Shown here: positions 17,404 to 25,452 of the stretch, piece after piece
Layout: each line of letters starts with the position of its first letter
Numbering within the stretch: the first letter of the stretch is position 1
Assembly: GCF_035989885.1 (NCBI RefSeq)
Contig: NZ_CP108518.1
Coordinates: forward strand, 4,389,501 to 4,453,500
Length of the DNA stretch: 64,000 bases
Direction of reading: 5' to 3'
Source of the DNA: Streptomyces sp. NBC_01232
Lineage (GTDB): Bacteria; Actinomycetota; Actinomycetes; Streptomycetales; Streptomycetaceae
Notes under the pieces: generated by a model
What the model saw: only the letters and a program-made list of their open reading frames with translations
What the model was told of the DNA's origin: nothing
Database searches by the model: none
Translations under genes and position numbers: made by a program

Positions 17404-18609
17404 TCAGGTCCAGGGGATGTTGAGCCAGGGGCTGGCCGGGTCGGTCGTCAGCGTGAGGTGGGTGCCGAGGGAGGTCGTGTACCAGGTGCCGAACTGCTCC
17501 TCGTCGAAGTGCAGGCACCGGGCGAGGGAGTATCCGGCGGAGAACTCCTCCCACGAGCGGTACGTGTCGCGCGCCGCCTCCCCGGCGCGCAGTACGGCCG
17601 CCTCGGCGTCGGCGACGGTCCCGTAGCGGCAGGCGACGCCCCAGCGGGCCATCTGGGAGGCCCGGCCGATGTCCCAGGCCTCCACCGAGCGGACCCAGCC
17701 GTTCTCGGGGAGCAGCCCGTCGGCGCGGAAGCGCTGCTCGTAGCGGGCGATCCGGCCGATGAGCCGGTTGACGCCGGCTATCTCCCCCTCCACCTCCGCG
17801 GCGGGGCGCGGCTGGGCGACGGTGACCCCGTCGGCGGTGAGCTTCGGTTCGGCGGCGCGCTCGGCGCCCCGGCGCAGGCTCGCCCCGGCGGCGTGCCGCC
17901 AGTGTTCGGTGTCCACGGGCCCGGCGAAGTCGGCGGCGAGGACCCGGCGGACGCGGAGCGCGTACTCCCAGACGGAGCTGACCGCTTCGGCCCGCAGGAG
18001 CATCTCCAGGACGGAGAGCCATTCGGCCCGGTCGGTGATGCCCCAGGACTTCTCGACCCGGCGGCGCTCGTGCCGGTAGCCGCTGCCGTGGTGGGCGAGG
18101 GAGTTCCAGAACTCCCCGTTCGTCACCGCGAGATGACCGCCGACGGCGAGGCCGTGGGCGACGGGCCCGTGCAGCGGGCCGCCGGTGAAGAGCGCGTGGA
18201 TCCTGCCCTCGGGCAGGCCGACGCCGGGGGCGGCCTCCGCGTGGGCGCGCCAGCGGGCCAGGTCGGCGGGGGTGGTGGTGAGGTAGGCCTCGCAGGGGGA
18301 GCCCGGGTTGACGGCGAGGAAGGCGGGGTCGTCGGCGGCCCAGACCTTGGCGAACCAGCGCAGTCTGCGCGGCTCGTACACCGTTTCGGGGGTGGGGGCG
18401 GGGAGCATCCCGGCGGTGTGGACGACGAGCATCCGGTCCGGGGTGGGGTGGAAGAACGTCGAGTCGGGACGGGCGTCGACCTGGGACCGGTGCTGCGCCA
18501 AGTACAGCTGGTTCCGCGCGAGTACGTCGAAGTACGCGGGCCAGTCGCCGGCCGTCTTGGCCTCGTACAGCTCTCTCTCGATGACGCTCGGCGCGATCCA
18601 GGTCCCCAT
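17404..18609 (-). CDS. DUF1266-domain protein with SseB-like N-terminal region
   Basis: The 401-residue product carries a C-terminal DUF1266-type domain (about 185-395). Its markers are KSWGITDRAEWLSVLEMLL, VEAWDIGRASQMARWGVACRYGT and TYRSWEEFSAGYSLARCLHF. The N-terminal 150 residues (YFDVLARNQLYLAQH, RMLVVHTAGMLPAP, FLAVNPGSPCEAYL) look like an SseB N-terminal domain. Proteins of this mix are common in Streptomyces and have no established function. The ATG at 18609 is only 11 bases from the edge of a MITE-like element, so its upstream region is largely element DNA. Any transcript from the regulator gene upstream would have to read through that hairpin. Confidence 0.82.
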   Translation of the reverse strand: MGTWIAPSVIERELYEAKTAGDWPAYFDVLARNQLYLAQHRSQVDARPDSTFFHPTPDRMLVVHTAGMLPAPTPETVYEPRRLRWFAKVWAADDPAFLAVNPGSPCEAYLTTTPADLARWRAHAEAAPGVGLPEGRIHALFTGGPLHGPVAHGLAVGGHLAVTNGEFWNSLAHHGSGYRHERRRVEKSWGITDRAEWLSVLEMLLRAEAVSSVWEYALRVRRVLAADFAGPVDTEHWRHAAGASLRRGAERAAEPKLTADGVTVAQPRPAAEVEGEIAGVNRLIGRIARYEQRFRADGLLPENGWVRSVEAWDIGRASQMARWGVACRYGTVADAEAAVLRAGEAARDTYRSWEEFSAGYSLARCLHFDEEQFGTWYTTSLGTHLTLTTDPASPWLNIPWT

Positions 18610-18620
18610 GCGTCCGAGCC

Positions 18621-18786
18621 TAAGGGCTGTCCCGTAATCCGCGGTGGGTCAGCGCACGGCGTCAGATGCGGTGCATCGCAAGGCGGAGGGTCGTACTCAT
18701 ACCGGGTGTATTCGGGCGATCCGACAACGCAGCGAGGTGCCGTAGCTGGCGTCGTGCGCCCGCCGGGGATTACGGGACAGCCCTTA
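18621..18786. mobile_element. MITE-like element A (166 bp) with perfect 20-bp terminal inverted repeats
   Basis: The ends are perfect 20-base inverted repeats (18621-18640 and 18767-18786) that begin TA and then AGGGCTGTCCCGTAATCC. TA at both edges suggests a TA target duplication, as made by IS630/Tc1-mariner-type transposases. The inside has no coding capacity. It carries the motifs GTGCATCGCAAGGCGGAGG (18671-18689) and TCCGACAACGCAGCGAGG (18720-18737), shared with a second element at 33985. The right edge supplies the TAA stop codon of the GntR-TetR gene. Confidence 0.85.
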
Positions 18787-19758
18787 GCCTTCGACGACGG
18801 GGGTCAGGCCGTCGAGCAGCGCCCGCAGGCCCAGCTCGAAGAGCGCGTCGAGGCGCAGGTCGTAGCCGTCCTCGAAGGATCCGACCAGCTTGGCGAAGGT
18901 CGGGAAGCGGCCGGAGTCCACCAGTTCCCGGAGGATGTGTGAGCGGCTGTCCATCCACTGGTCCTCCGACTGGCCGGTGGCGGCTTCGGCGTTGGCCTCC
19001 AGCTCCAGGTGGACCGCGAGGCCCTGCACATGGCTGTAGAGCAGGACGTGGATGTCGAAGAGCGTCGTCGGGTCCAGTCCGTGGCCGTCGAGGGCGTTCA
19101 GCATCCACTCGCCGTGGACGAGCAGACCGGGCAGGAGCAGCGGGCGGGTGAGGGAGCCGATCTGGGCCAGCCACGGGTGCTTGCGGTACAGGCTCCACAG
19201 GGTCCGGGCGCCCATCTCGATGCGCTCCCGCCAGTGCGCGGGCGCCTCGGCCGGGTAGGACTCCTCACCGAAGGCGGCGTCGGCCATCAGCAGGACCAGG
19301 TCGTCCTTGCTCGGGACGTACCGGTAGGTGGACATCGCCGCGACCCCGAGCCGGGCCGCGACACCGCGCATGGAGAGCGCCGCGAGCCCTTCGGCGTCGG
19401 CGATGGCGATGGCGGCGCGGACGATCCGGTCGAGGCTCAACTCCTGGTCCGTGCCGGTGTCGGTGTCCGGGGTGATGGACGGGGCGGAGGACGGGCGCCT
19501 GCGGGCCGCCGCGTCGGGCGCTGCGGCTGCGGCGACGACCGTGCCGATCCGGGGTCGGGCCTCGACCAGGCCCTCCAGGCGCAGGGTGGTGAGGGCCTTG
19601 GTGGCGGTGGCGAGCGCGACGCCCCATTGCGCGGCGATCTGCCGGGTGGAGGGGACCCGTTCCCCGGGGGCGAGTTCCCCCTCGGCGATGCGCCGCCGCA
19701 GCGCTGCGACGATGCGCAGGTAGGGCGGATCGCCCGCCGGGCCTGTGGTCTGCGTCAC
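18784..19758 (-). CDS. GntR-TetR fusion transcriptional regulator
   Basis: This 324-residue protein joins two DNA-binding modules. A GntR winged helix (about 12-75) reads ALRRRIAEGELAPGERVPSTRQIAAQWGVALATATKALTTLRLEGLVEARP. A TetR HTH (about 110-160) reads IVRAAIAIADAEGLAALSMRGVAARLGVAAMSTYRYVPSKDDL. A tetracycline-repressor-type C-terminal ligand domain follows. This architecture is known in actinomycetes and usually governs a divergent oxidoreductase or efflux gene, here the FAD monooxygenase. The GNTR part would recognise TGTAC-type sites, which are present in the intergenic region. The stop codon TAA is provided by MITE-like element A. Confidence 0.92.
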   Translation of the reverse strand: MTQTTGPAGDPPYLRIVAALRRRIAEGELAPGERVPSTRQIAAQWGVALATATKALTTLRLEGLVEARPRIGTVVAAAAAPDAAARRRPSSAPSITPDTDTGTDQELSLDRIVRAAIAIADAEGLAALSMRGVAARLGVAAMSTYRYVPSKDDLVLLMADAAFGEESYPAEAPAHWRERIEMGARTLWSLYRKHPWLAQIGSLTRPLLLPGLLVHGEWMLNALDGHGLDPTTLFDIHVLLYSHVQGLAVHLELEANAEAATGQSEDQWMDSRSHILRELVDSGRFPTFAKLVGSFEDGYDLRLDALFELGLRALLDGLTPVVEG

Positions 19759-19777
19759 GTTCTGCCGCCCTTCTCTC

Positions 19778-19882
19778 CTGTACTAGTGCAGAAGGTAGCA
19801 GCGGCGATGCGTGCCGGAGCCGGTCTGAGCTAGTACAGGGACGTCGTTCTGCCTGTTGAGAGCCCTGCGTGTACGTCGTACA
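19778..19882. promoter_or_regulatory. Divergent operator region with several TGTAC-type palindromes
   Basis: Between the regulator and the monooxygenase lie three dyads. CTGTACTAGTGCAG (19778-19791) is a near-perfect palindrome. CTAGTACAG (19830-19838) is a half-like copy in the other sense. TGTACGTCGTACA (19870-19882) is a perfect 6-1-6 palindrome, followed by two GCGTACAG repeats (19891-19906). They are probable binding sites for the fused regulator. Confidence 0.65.
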
Positions 19883-19925
19883 TTCAGTATGCGTACAGCG
19901 TACAGACCCAGTGGAGGAGCTTCTC

Positions 19926-21035
19926 ATGCGGACCGTACTCATCTCCGGCGGCGGCATCGCCGGGCCCGTCCTCGCCCACCGCCTGCGCCACCACGGCTTC
20001 GAGCCCACCGTCGTCGAGCGCGCCCCCGGCCCGCGCGCCGGCGGGCAGGCCGTGGACGTCCGCGGCGTCGCGCTCGACGTCGTGGAGCGCATGGGCCTGC
20101 TGGACCGGGCGAGCCGCGTACGCACCCGGATGCGCGGCATGTCGGTCCTCGCCGCCGACGGCACCGAGGTCCACCGCTCCACCGAGTCGACCTTCAGCAG
20201 CGGCCGGCTCGACGGCGCGGACATGGAGCTGCTGCGCGAGGACCTGGTGCGGATGGTCCACGAGCGCACCCGTGCGGACATCGAGTACCTCTTCGGCGAC
20301 GGCATCACCGGGCTGGAGGAGGACGCGAGCGGCGTGCACGTCCGGTTCGCGCACGCGGCGCCGCGCACCTTCGACCTCGTCGTCGGGGCGGACGGCCTGC
20401 ACTCCACCGTGCGGCGCCTGGCCTTCGGCCCCGAGGAGCGCTTCACCCACCACCTGGGCAGCTACCTCTCGGTGTTCGCCGCGGACAACTTCCTCGCCCT
20501 GGACGACTGGCAGGTGTGGCTGCGGGACGGGGACATGGGATTCGGCATCATGCCCGTACGCGACAACACCGAACTGCGGATCGCCTTCGGCTTCGAGTCC
20601 GCCCCCCTGGCACCGGAGCTGCGTACCGGCGACGCCCTGCGGCGGCTCGTCGTCGACCGGCTGCAGACCCTTGAGTGGGAAGGCGCCCGCCTGGCCGACG
20701 CAGCCCGGAAGGCCCCCGACTTCTACTGCGACGCGATGGCCCAGATCCGCATGGACCAGTGGTCGCGGGGCCGGGTGACCCTGCTCGGCGACGCCGGCTA
20801 CTGCCCCTCGCCCCTCTCGGGGCAGGGCACCAGTCTGGCCCTGGTGGGCGCCCACGTACTGGCCCACTGCCTCGCGCAGGCGTCCGGCGACCACCACCGC
20901 GGTTACGCCCGCTACGAGGAGCGGATGCGGCCCTTCGTCACGCTCAACCAGGCGCTGGCGACGGAGAACCCCGGCGGACCCGCCTCGGAGGAATCCGTGA
21001 CGCGGGCCAAGAACGCGATCGCGCTGGACGGCTGA
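19926..21035 (+). CDS. FAD-dependent monooxygenase (TetX/PHBH-like)
   Basis: The 369-residue flavoprotein has the Rossmann motif GGGIAGPVLAHRLRHHG at its start. The second FAD motif is DLVVGADGLHSTVRR, and the third is GRVTLLGDAGYCPSPLSGQGTSLALVGAHVL. This makes it a single-component aromatic-hydroxylase-type enzyme using NAD(P)H and O2. Family members hydroxylate aromatic metabolites or inactivate drugs such as tetracyclines or rifamycins; the substrate is not evident. The ATG at 19926 has GGAGGAGC 6 bases upstream. It is divergent from the GntR-TetR gene, whose product probably represses it until a small molecule is sensed. Confidence 0.93.
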   Translation: MRTVLISGGGIAGPVLAHRLRHHGFEPTVVERAPGPRAGGQAVDVRGVALDVVERMGLLDRASRVRTRMRGMSVLAADGTEVHRSTESTFSSGRLDGADMELLREDLVRMVHERTRADIEYLFGDGITGLEEDASGVHVRFAHAAPRTFDLVVGADGLHSTVRRLAFGPEERFTHHLGSYLSVFAADNFLALDDWQVWLRDGDMGFGIMPVRDNTELRIAFGFESAPLAPELRTGDALRRLVVDRLQTLEWEGARLADAARKAPDFYCDAMAQIRMDQWSRGRVTLLGDAGYCPSPLSGQGTSLALVGAHVLAHCLAQASGDHHRGYARYEERMRPFVTLNQALATENPGGPASEESVTRAKNAIALDG

Positions 21036-21164
21036 ACCCGGGGCCGTCCGGGTGGCACGCCCCCTCGTGCCACCGCGCGACCGTGCGGACCCCCTTGACG
21101 CCCCCCTGCGCCGGGGGGACGCTCCCGAATCTTGAATCCGAACGGTTGCAGCTGGGGGGCCGCC

Positions 21165-23060
21165 ATGCCGGAGGAGTCTGTCCAGTCGGTGGGGGAGTTG
21201 CGCGCGCAGCTCGTCGCACAGGGGGCGCGCTGGTCGGTCCTGGAGCATCTCGCCGACGAGGAGCCCGTGCCGCGGCCCTCGCTCGGTCTGGAGCCCGGGG
21301 CGAACCTGACGCCCGCAAGGGAAGCGGGGGTGATCGACCTTGCGGGGACCATCGGCCACGCGAGCGGGAACCCGCATCTCACCCGACGCCGGGCCGCCCA
21401 CGGGCTGCTGCCCGGCGCACCGGGGCCGGTGACCGCCGCCCGCCCCGCCGCCGTGGACTGGCGCAGCCGCTGGGGCCGGCCGTGGATCACCAAGGTGAAG
21501 GACCAGAACCCGTGCGGTTCCTGCTGGGCCTTCGGCGCCGCGGGCCTGGTGGAGTCCATGGCCCGGATCGAGCACGACGTATGGGCGGAGCGCTCCGAGG
21601 GGGACGTGCACGACGGCCTGCGCTTCACCTGCGGGCAGGGCAGCAATCCGGAGACCGCCCTGGACTGGATCAAGGCGAACGGCGGGCTCGCCGACCCGGA
21701 CTGCTGGCCGTACAGCACCCCGCCCGCGGGGCTGCCGGCCGCCCGGCGCGACGCCTGGCGCGCCGAGTACACGCCCAGCTGGGACCGGTCCGGCCGGACC
21801 GTCCGGATCTCCGACTACGTCCGGCTCGGCGACGTCGAGCAGCAGAAGGTCTGGCTGGACACGGTCGGCCCGCTGACCGCCTGCTTCGACGTCTACGACG
21901 ACTTCTTCGGGCTCGGCTCCGGTGTCTACCACCGCACCAGCGACCGTCTCGCGGGCGGCCACTGCGTGCTGATCGTCGGCTACGACGACGCGGCCGGCTG
22001 CTGGCTGTTCAAGAACTCCTGGGGGACCGGCTACCACGTCGGCGGCTACGGCCGGATCGCCTACGGCGAGACCGGCATCGACCACTGGGCCAAGTGCGGC
22101 CTGCGCGGCACCAACCCCGACCCGTGGACCAAGCGCCGGCTGCACACCGGCAACGTCTACGAGAGCGGCAACGGCCGCGCCCACCGCAACTTCGAGCTCC
22201 TCGCCACCGCCCCCGGCGGCCGCCTCCAGCACTGGTGGCGCGAGGGGGACCCGCCGTTCGCCTGGTCCCGCGCGGGCACCTTCGCCAGCGACGCCTCCGG
22301 CCAGCCCGCCTTCACGGGGACCACCTACAACCGCAACATGGAGTCCCTGCACGTGACCACCGGCGGCCGGCTGCGCCACTGGTACTACGAGCAGTCGGCC
22401 GGCGTCTGGCGCGACGGCGGTGTCTTCGGGCCCGGTGACGCGGCGGCCGGCTCGACCCCGGCGTTCATCCAGAGCGACTACGGCAGGCCGGGCAACTTCG
22501 AGGTGGTGGTGCGGACCGCCGACGGCCGCCTGGGCCACTGGTGGCGGATCAACGGCGCCCCCTGGACCTGGAACGACGGCGGCCGGTTCGCCTCCGGCAT
22601 CGCCCACTACGGGCCCGCGCTCGTCCAGACCCGCGCCCGCCACCTCGACCTCGTCGCCGCCCTCACCGACGGCCGCATGCAGCTGTGGTGGCGCGACGAT
22701 CCGAACGGCTTCACCTGGCGGGCCGGGGAGATCTTCGGCAGCGGTACGCCCGCCGTCTCCGCGCCCTGCCTGATCGAGGGGCAGTCCGGTGCCGCCGACG
22801 AGGACACCGCGGGGAACTACGAGCTGTGCGTGGCCGTCGCCGGCGGGCAGGTCGAGCACTGGTGGCGCGGCAACGCGAGCGGCTCGCCGTGGCGGCGCAG
22901 CGCGGTCTTCGGGCACGACGTCGCCTCGGTCACCGGGATGCTCCAGGGCAGTTTCGGGTTCAACCTGGAAGTCATCGTCCTGCGCACCGACCGCCGTCTT
23001 CAGCACTACTGGCGCGACGGCGCGGGGTGGCACGAGGGGTCGGTCATCGGCCCCGTCTGA
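21165..23060 (+). CDS. Papain-family (C1) cysteine peptidase with six C-terminal repeats
   Basis: The 631-residue protein contains a complete papain-type catalytic domain (about 95-320). Q114 and C120 lie in DQNPCGSCWAFGAAG, H266 in GGHCVLIVGYDD and N284 in FKNSWGTGYHVGGYG. The first 95 residues could be a propeptide. From about 325 to the end, six copies of a unit of about 50 residues recur, with the core N-(F/L/M)-E, then G-x-L-x-HWWR, then W and a final (V/I)FG; this suggests a propeller-like domain. No signal peptide is visible, so export, if any, is unexplained. The ATG at 21165 follows a run of six G. A chagasin-like gene starts 15 bases after the stop. Papain-family enzymes are uncommon in bacteria. 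Confidence 0.9.
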   Translation: MPEESVQSVGELRAQLVAQGARWSVLEHLADEEPVPRPSLGLEPGANLTPAREAGVIDLAGTIGHASGNPHLTRRRAAHGLLPGAPGPVTAARPAAVDWRSRWGRPWITKVKDQNPCGSCWAFGAAGLVESMARIEHDVWAERSEGDVHDGLRFTCGQGSNPETALDWIKANGGLADPDCWPYSTPPAGLPAARRDAWRAEYTPSWDRSGRTVRISDYVRLGDVEQQKVWLDTVGPLTACFDVYDDFFGLGSGVYHRTSDRLAGGHCVLIVGYDDAAGCWLFKNSWGTGYHVGGYGRIAYGETGIDHWAKCGLRGTNPDPWTKRRLHTGNVYESGNGRAHRNFELLATAPGGRLQHWWREGDPPFAWSRAGTFASDASGQPAFTGTTYNRNMESLHVTTGGRLRHWYYEQSAGVWRDGGVFGPGDAAAGSTPAFIQSDYGRPGNFEVVVRTADGRLGHWWRINGAPWTWNDGGRFASGIAHYGPALVQTRARHLDLVAALTDGRMQLWWRDDPNGFTWRAGEIFGSGTPAVSAPCLIEGQSGAADEDTAGNYELCVAVAGGQVEHWWRGNASGSPWRRSAVFGHDVASVTGMLQGSFGFNLEVIVLRTDRRLQHYWRDGAGWHEGSVIGPV

Positions 23061-23075
23061 GAGGACCGGGCGGGC

Positions 23076-23408
23076 GTGGAGGTACGGAGCATCGTGCTGG
23101 GCCCGGACGAGCCGTACGAGCTGCGGCTCACCGGGCGCGGGGCGCGCGGGTACGTGTGGACCTGGCAGGTCACCGGGGACGCGGACGTGGTGACGGTGGC
23201 CGAGGCCCCCGTGGGCCGGGCCGCCCCCGAGGCGGCCCCGCCGCCGGGGGCGGCGGTGGAGCGGGCCTACGTCGTCCGGGGTCGCGCCCCGGGCGGGGGC
23301 CGGGCCCGGATCCGCTTCGTGCAGGTCCGGCCGCCCTACCCGGACGAGGCCCCGTACGACGAGTTCGTGCTGGACGTGGAGGTCGTGTCGGTCACCGGCG
23401 CGGCCTGA
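23076..23408 (+). CDS. Probable chagasin-type cysteine peptidase inhibitor (I42-like)
   Basis: This 110-residue protein has the size and loop order of chagasin. The L2-like loop at 20-30 is GRGARGYVWTW, in place of NPTTGYxW. A Gly-rich loop, APGGGRARIRF, lies at 71-81. The L6-like RPPYP at 85-89 stands where chagasin has RPW. Chagasins block papain-family enzymes by inserting these loops into the active cleft. The gene begins 15 bases after the papain-like gene, so they are probably co-transcribed. This supports an enzyme-inhibitor pair. The first loop is divergent, so the call is not certain. There is no signal peptide, which matches the peptidase. The 3' end overlaps the convergent DUF418 gene by 17 bases. 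Confidence 0.68.
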   Translation: MEVRSIVLGPDEPYELRLTGRGARGYVWTWQVTGDADVVTVAEAPVGRAAPEAAPPPGAAVERAYVVRGRAPGGGRARIRFVQVRPPYPDEAPYDEFVLDVEVVSVTGAA

Positions 23409-24573
23409 GGACCGTGCGCTGTACGGCCTCCAGGGGGCCGTGGCCGAAGCGGCGCAGCCACAGCCACGATCCGGCGGCCAGGGCCAGGCTCACGCCGGCC
23501 CACAGGCCCATCACCCACCAGGGGCCGCTGCCGCCCAGGCGCTCGGCGAGGCCGAGCCCGATGCCGTAGCAGAGCAGCATGCAGAGCAGGTTCTGGGCGA
23601 CGTAGCAGGACAGGGCGGTGCGGCCGACGGAGCCGAGGGCGGTGGTCACGGGGGCCGGGAACCACCGGCGGTCGAGGGCGATGCCGATCAGGCCGATGTA
23701 GCCGAGGGCGAGCAGCGGCGCGGCTCCGTAGCGTCCCAGGAGGTAGAAGTCGCCGCCGCCGAGGGTGGTCGCGGCGTTCAGCGGCAGTCCCAGGCCCAGG
23801 CCCCACGCGGCCAGCCGGGTCCGGATGCGGCGGCCGTCCGCGGTGGCGGTGAAGGCGCCCGCGCGGTGCAGCCGCACTCCGAGGAGGAAGAGGAACACGA
23901 GCAGTCCGAAGGAGATGACCGGCTCGATGCGCAGGGCGAGGAAGTGCTCCAGGCGGAAGGCGATCTGGGCGGGGTAGCTGCCGTGCGCGTACAGCTCGAC
24001 GGCGGCCGGGTCCGGACTCTTCGGGGCGCCGGCCGGCCGGCTCAGCGCGTCGAGGGTCAGCAGGGAGATCAGCGCCAGGTGCAGTCCGCCGGCCGCCCAC
24101 ATGGCCCGCCTGCGCACCTTCTCGGAGCGGGCCAGCAGCCAGGCGACGAGGAGGGCGGTGACGGCGTACCCCATCAGCACGTCCCAGGCGAAGACGAGCA
24201 CGAAGTGGACGGTGCCCTCGACGAAGAGGAAGGCGGCGCGGCGCGGATAGCGGCCGGGCCAGGGGTCGCCGCGGCGGGCGGCGGAGTCGTACTGGATGGC
24301 CAGGCCCACGCCGAACAGGACCGTCAGCAGGGCCAGGAACTTGCCGTCCGCGAGGAAGCGGAAGACGCTCTCCGCGAGGTTCGCGGCGGAGGGGTCGGTG
24401 AGCGGGTCGGGCGCCTTCAGGCCGCCCTGCAGCACCCCCCACTCCGAGCCCGGGGAGGTGAAGATCCAGACGTTGGTCATGAGGGTGCCGAGGATGGCGG
24501 CGCCGCGCAGGACGTCGAGGAGGGGAAGCCGCGCGGTCTTCCGTGCTGCCGGGGCGATCAGGGTGTCGGCCAT
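23392..24573 (-). CDS. DUF418-family multi-pass membrane protein
   Basis: The 393-residue protein starts with LPLLDVLRGAAILGTLMTNVWIF, the typical opening of DUF418 proteins. It continues with about nine to ten hydrophobic segments, including LLTVLFGVGLAIQYD, FVLVFAWDVLMGYAVTALLVAWLL and ALGSVGRTALSCYVAQNLLCMLL. The C-terminal DUF418 region ends in LWLRRFGHGPLEAVQRTVLR. The family is related to acyltransferase-3-type membrane proteins and is of unknown function. I use the ATG at 24573 (MADTLIAPA). Longer upstream frames run through the repeat cluster and look non-coding. Its end overlaps the chagasin-like gene tail to tail. Confidence 0.88.
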   Translation of the reverse strand: MADTLIAPAARKTARLPLLDVLRGAAILGTLMTNVWIFTSPGSEWGVLQGGLKAPDPLTDPSAANLAESVFRFLADGKFLALLTVLFGVGLAIQYDSAARRGDPWPGRYPRRAAFLFVEGTVHFVLVFAWDVLMGYAVTALLVAWLLARSEKVRRRAMWAAGGLHLALISLLTLDALSRPAGAPKSPDPAAVELYAHGSYPAQIAFRLEHFLALRIEPVISFGLLVFLFLLGVRLHRAGAFTATADGRRIRTRLAAWGLGLGLPLNAATTLGGGDFYLLGRYGAAPLLALGYIGLIGIALDRRWFPAPVTTALGSVGRTALSCYVAQNLLCMLLCYGIGLGLAERLGGSGPWWVMGLWAGVSLALAAGSWLWLRRFGHGPLEAVQRTVLRPRR

Positions 24574-24670
24574 GACTTCAGCGTCCCGGCGCGCGGGGGC
24601 CCGTACGTCCTGCGGGCGGACGAAGGGGCCGTACATCCTTCGATGCAGCGGGCGGGCGGCGATCCGAGAC

Positions 24671-24736
24671 CCACGACCCGGGATCCGCGCCCCGGGACTC
24701 GCGACCCGGGTCGCGGATCCCGGGATCCGCGCCCCA
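24671..24736. repeat. GC-rich palindrome and direct-repeat cluster
   Basis: In the 228-base gap between the DUF418 and GntR genes, CCCGGGATCCGCGCCCC occurs twice (about 24677 and 24718). Between them is a perfect 16-base palindrome, CGCGACCCGGGTCGCG (24700-24715). The cluster can fold into several alternative hairpins. It may terminate or attenuate antisense transcription, or be simple repeat expansion. No gene is apparent in it. Confidence 0.6.
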
Positions 24737-24801
24737 CGGTGACGGGTCCACATCCTGGACCCGTCACCGGCTTGCACCTCTGTTGTATCTATCCTGTGCG
24801 C

Positions 24802-25452
24802 ATGCCCGCCCCCACCAGTACCGTGACCGCCGCCGAGCGGGTCTACCAGCACGTCAAGCAAGGGGTGCTCGACCGCCGGTACGAGGGCGGCACCCTCCTC
24901 ACCGAGGGCGAACTCGCCGCGGCCGTCGGGGTGTCCCGTACGCCCGTCCGCGAGGCACTGCTGCGGCTGGAGACCGAGGGGCTGCTGAAGCTGTACCCGA
25001 AGAAGGGCGCGCTGGTCCTCCAGGTCTCCGCTCAGGAGATCACCGACGTCCTCGAAACCCGTCTGCTGGTCGAGGAGTTCACCGTACGAAGGGCCGTGCC
25101 GGCCCCACCGGGCCTGCTGGACCGGCTCGCCGCCCTGCTGGACGAACAGCGCCGGCACGCCGCCGGGGGCGACCTCGCCGCGATGATGGCCGCCGACCGG
25201 GGCTTCCACGCGGAGATCGTGCGCAGCGCCGGGAACCAGATCCTGTGCCGGCTCTACGACCAGCTCCGCGACCGCCAGCTGCGGATGGGCGTGGCCCTGC
25301 TGCACGCCCACCCGGAACGGCTGGACCGCACCCTCGCCGAGCACGCCGAGATCCTGGACGCGCTGCGCGCCGGGGACGCGGACACGGCGGCTGCGGCGGT
25401 CCGCGGGCACATCGGGCGCGTCGACGCCCTGGTGCGGGGGCCGGGCCGGTGA
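24802..25452 (+). CDS. GntR-family regulator (FadR/VanR C-terminal type)
   Basis: The 216-residue regulator has the GntR winged helix (about 8-70): VYQHVKQGVLDRRYEGGTLLTEGELAAAVGVSRTPVREALLRLETEGLLKLYP. The helical FCD ligand domain (about 80-205) carries its metal-binding signature residues in DRGFHAEIVRSAGN and RTLAEHAEILDAL. There is no ribosome-binding site. TATCCT lies 6 bases before the ATG at 24802, so a leaderless transcript is likely; an in-frame GTG lies 6 bases earlier. Its stop overlaps the MFS gene as GTGA, so it probably regulates that transporter in response to a carboxylate or sugar acid. Confidence 0.9.
   Translation: MPAPTSTVTAAERVYQHVKQGVLDRRYEGGTLLTEGELAAAVGVSRTPVREALLRLETEGLLKLYPKKGALVLQVSAQEITDVLETRLLVEEFTVRRAVPAPPGLLDRLAALLDEQRRHAAGGDLAAMMAADRGFHAEIVRSAGNQILCRLYDQLRDRQLRMGVALLHAHPERLDRTLAEHAEILDALRAGDADTAAAAVRGHIGRVDALVRGPGR

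Noticed and set aside
19884..23033. Open frame of about 1050 codons on the minus strand across the monooxygenase and protease genes
   Set aside because: Composition is almost only Ala, Gly, Val, Arg and Pro, with no domains. The plus-strand genes there have clear motifs and ribosome-binding sites.
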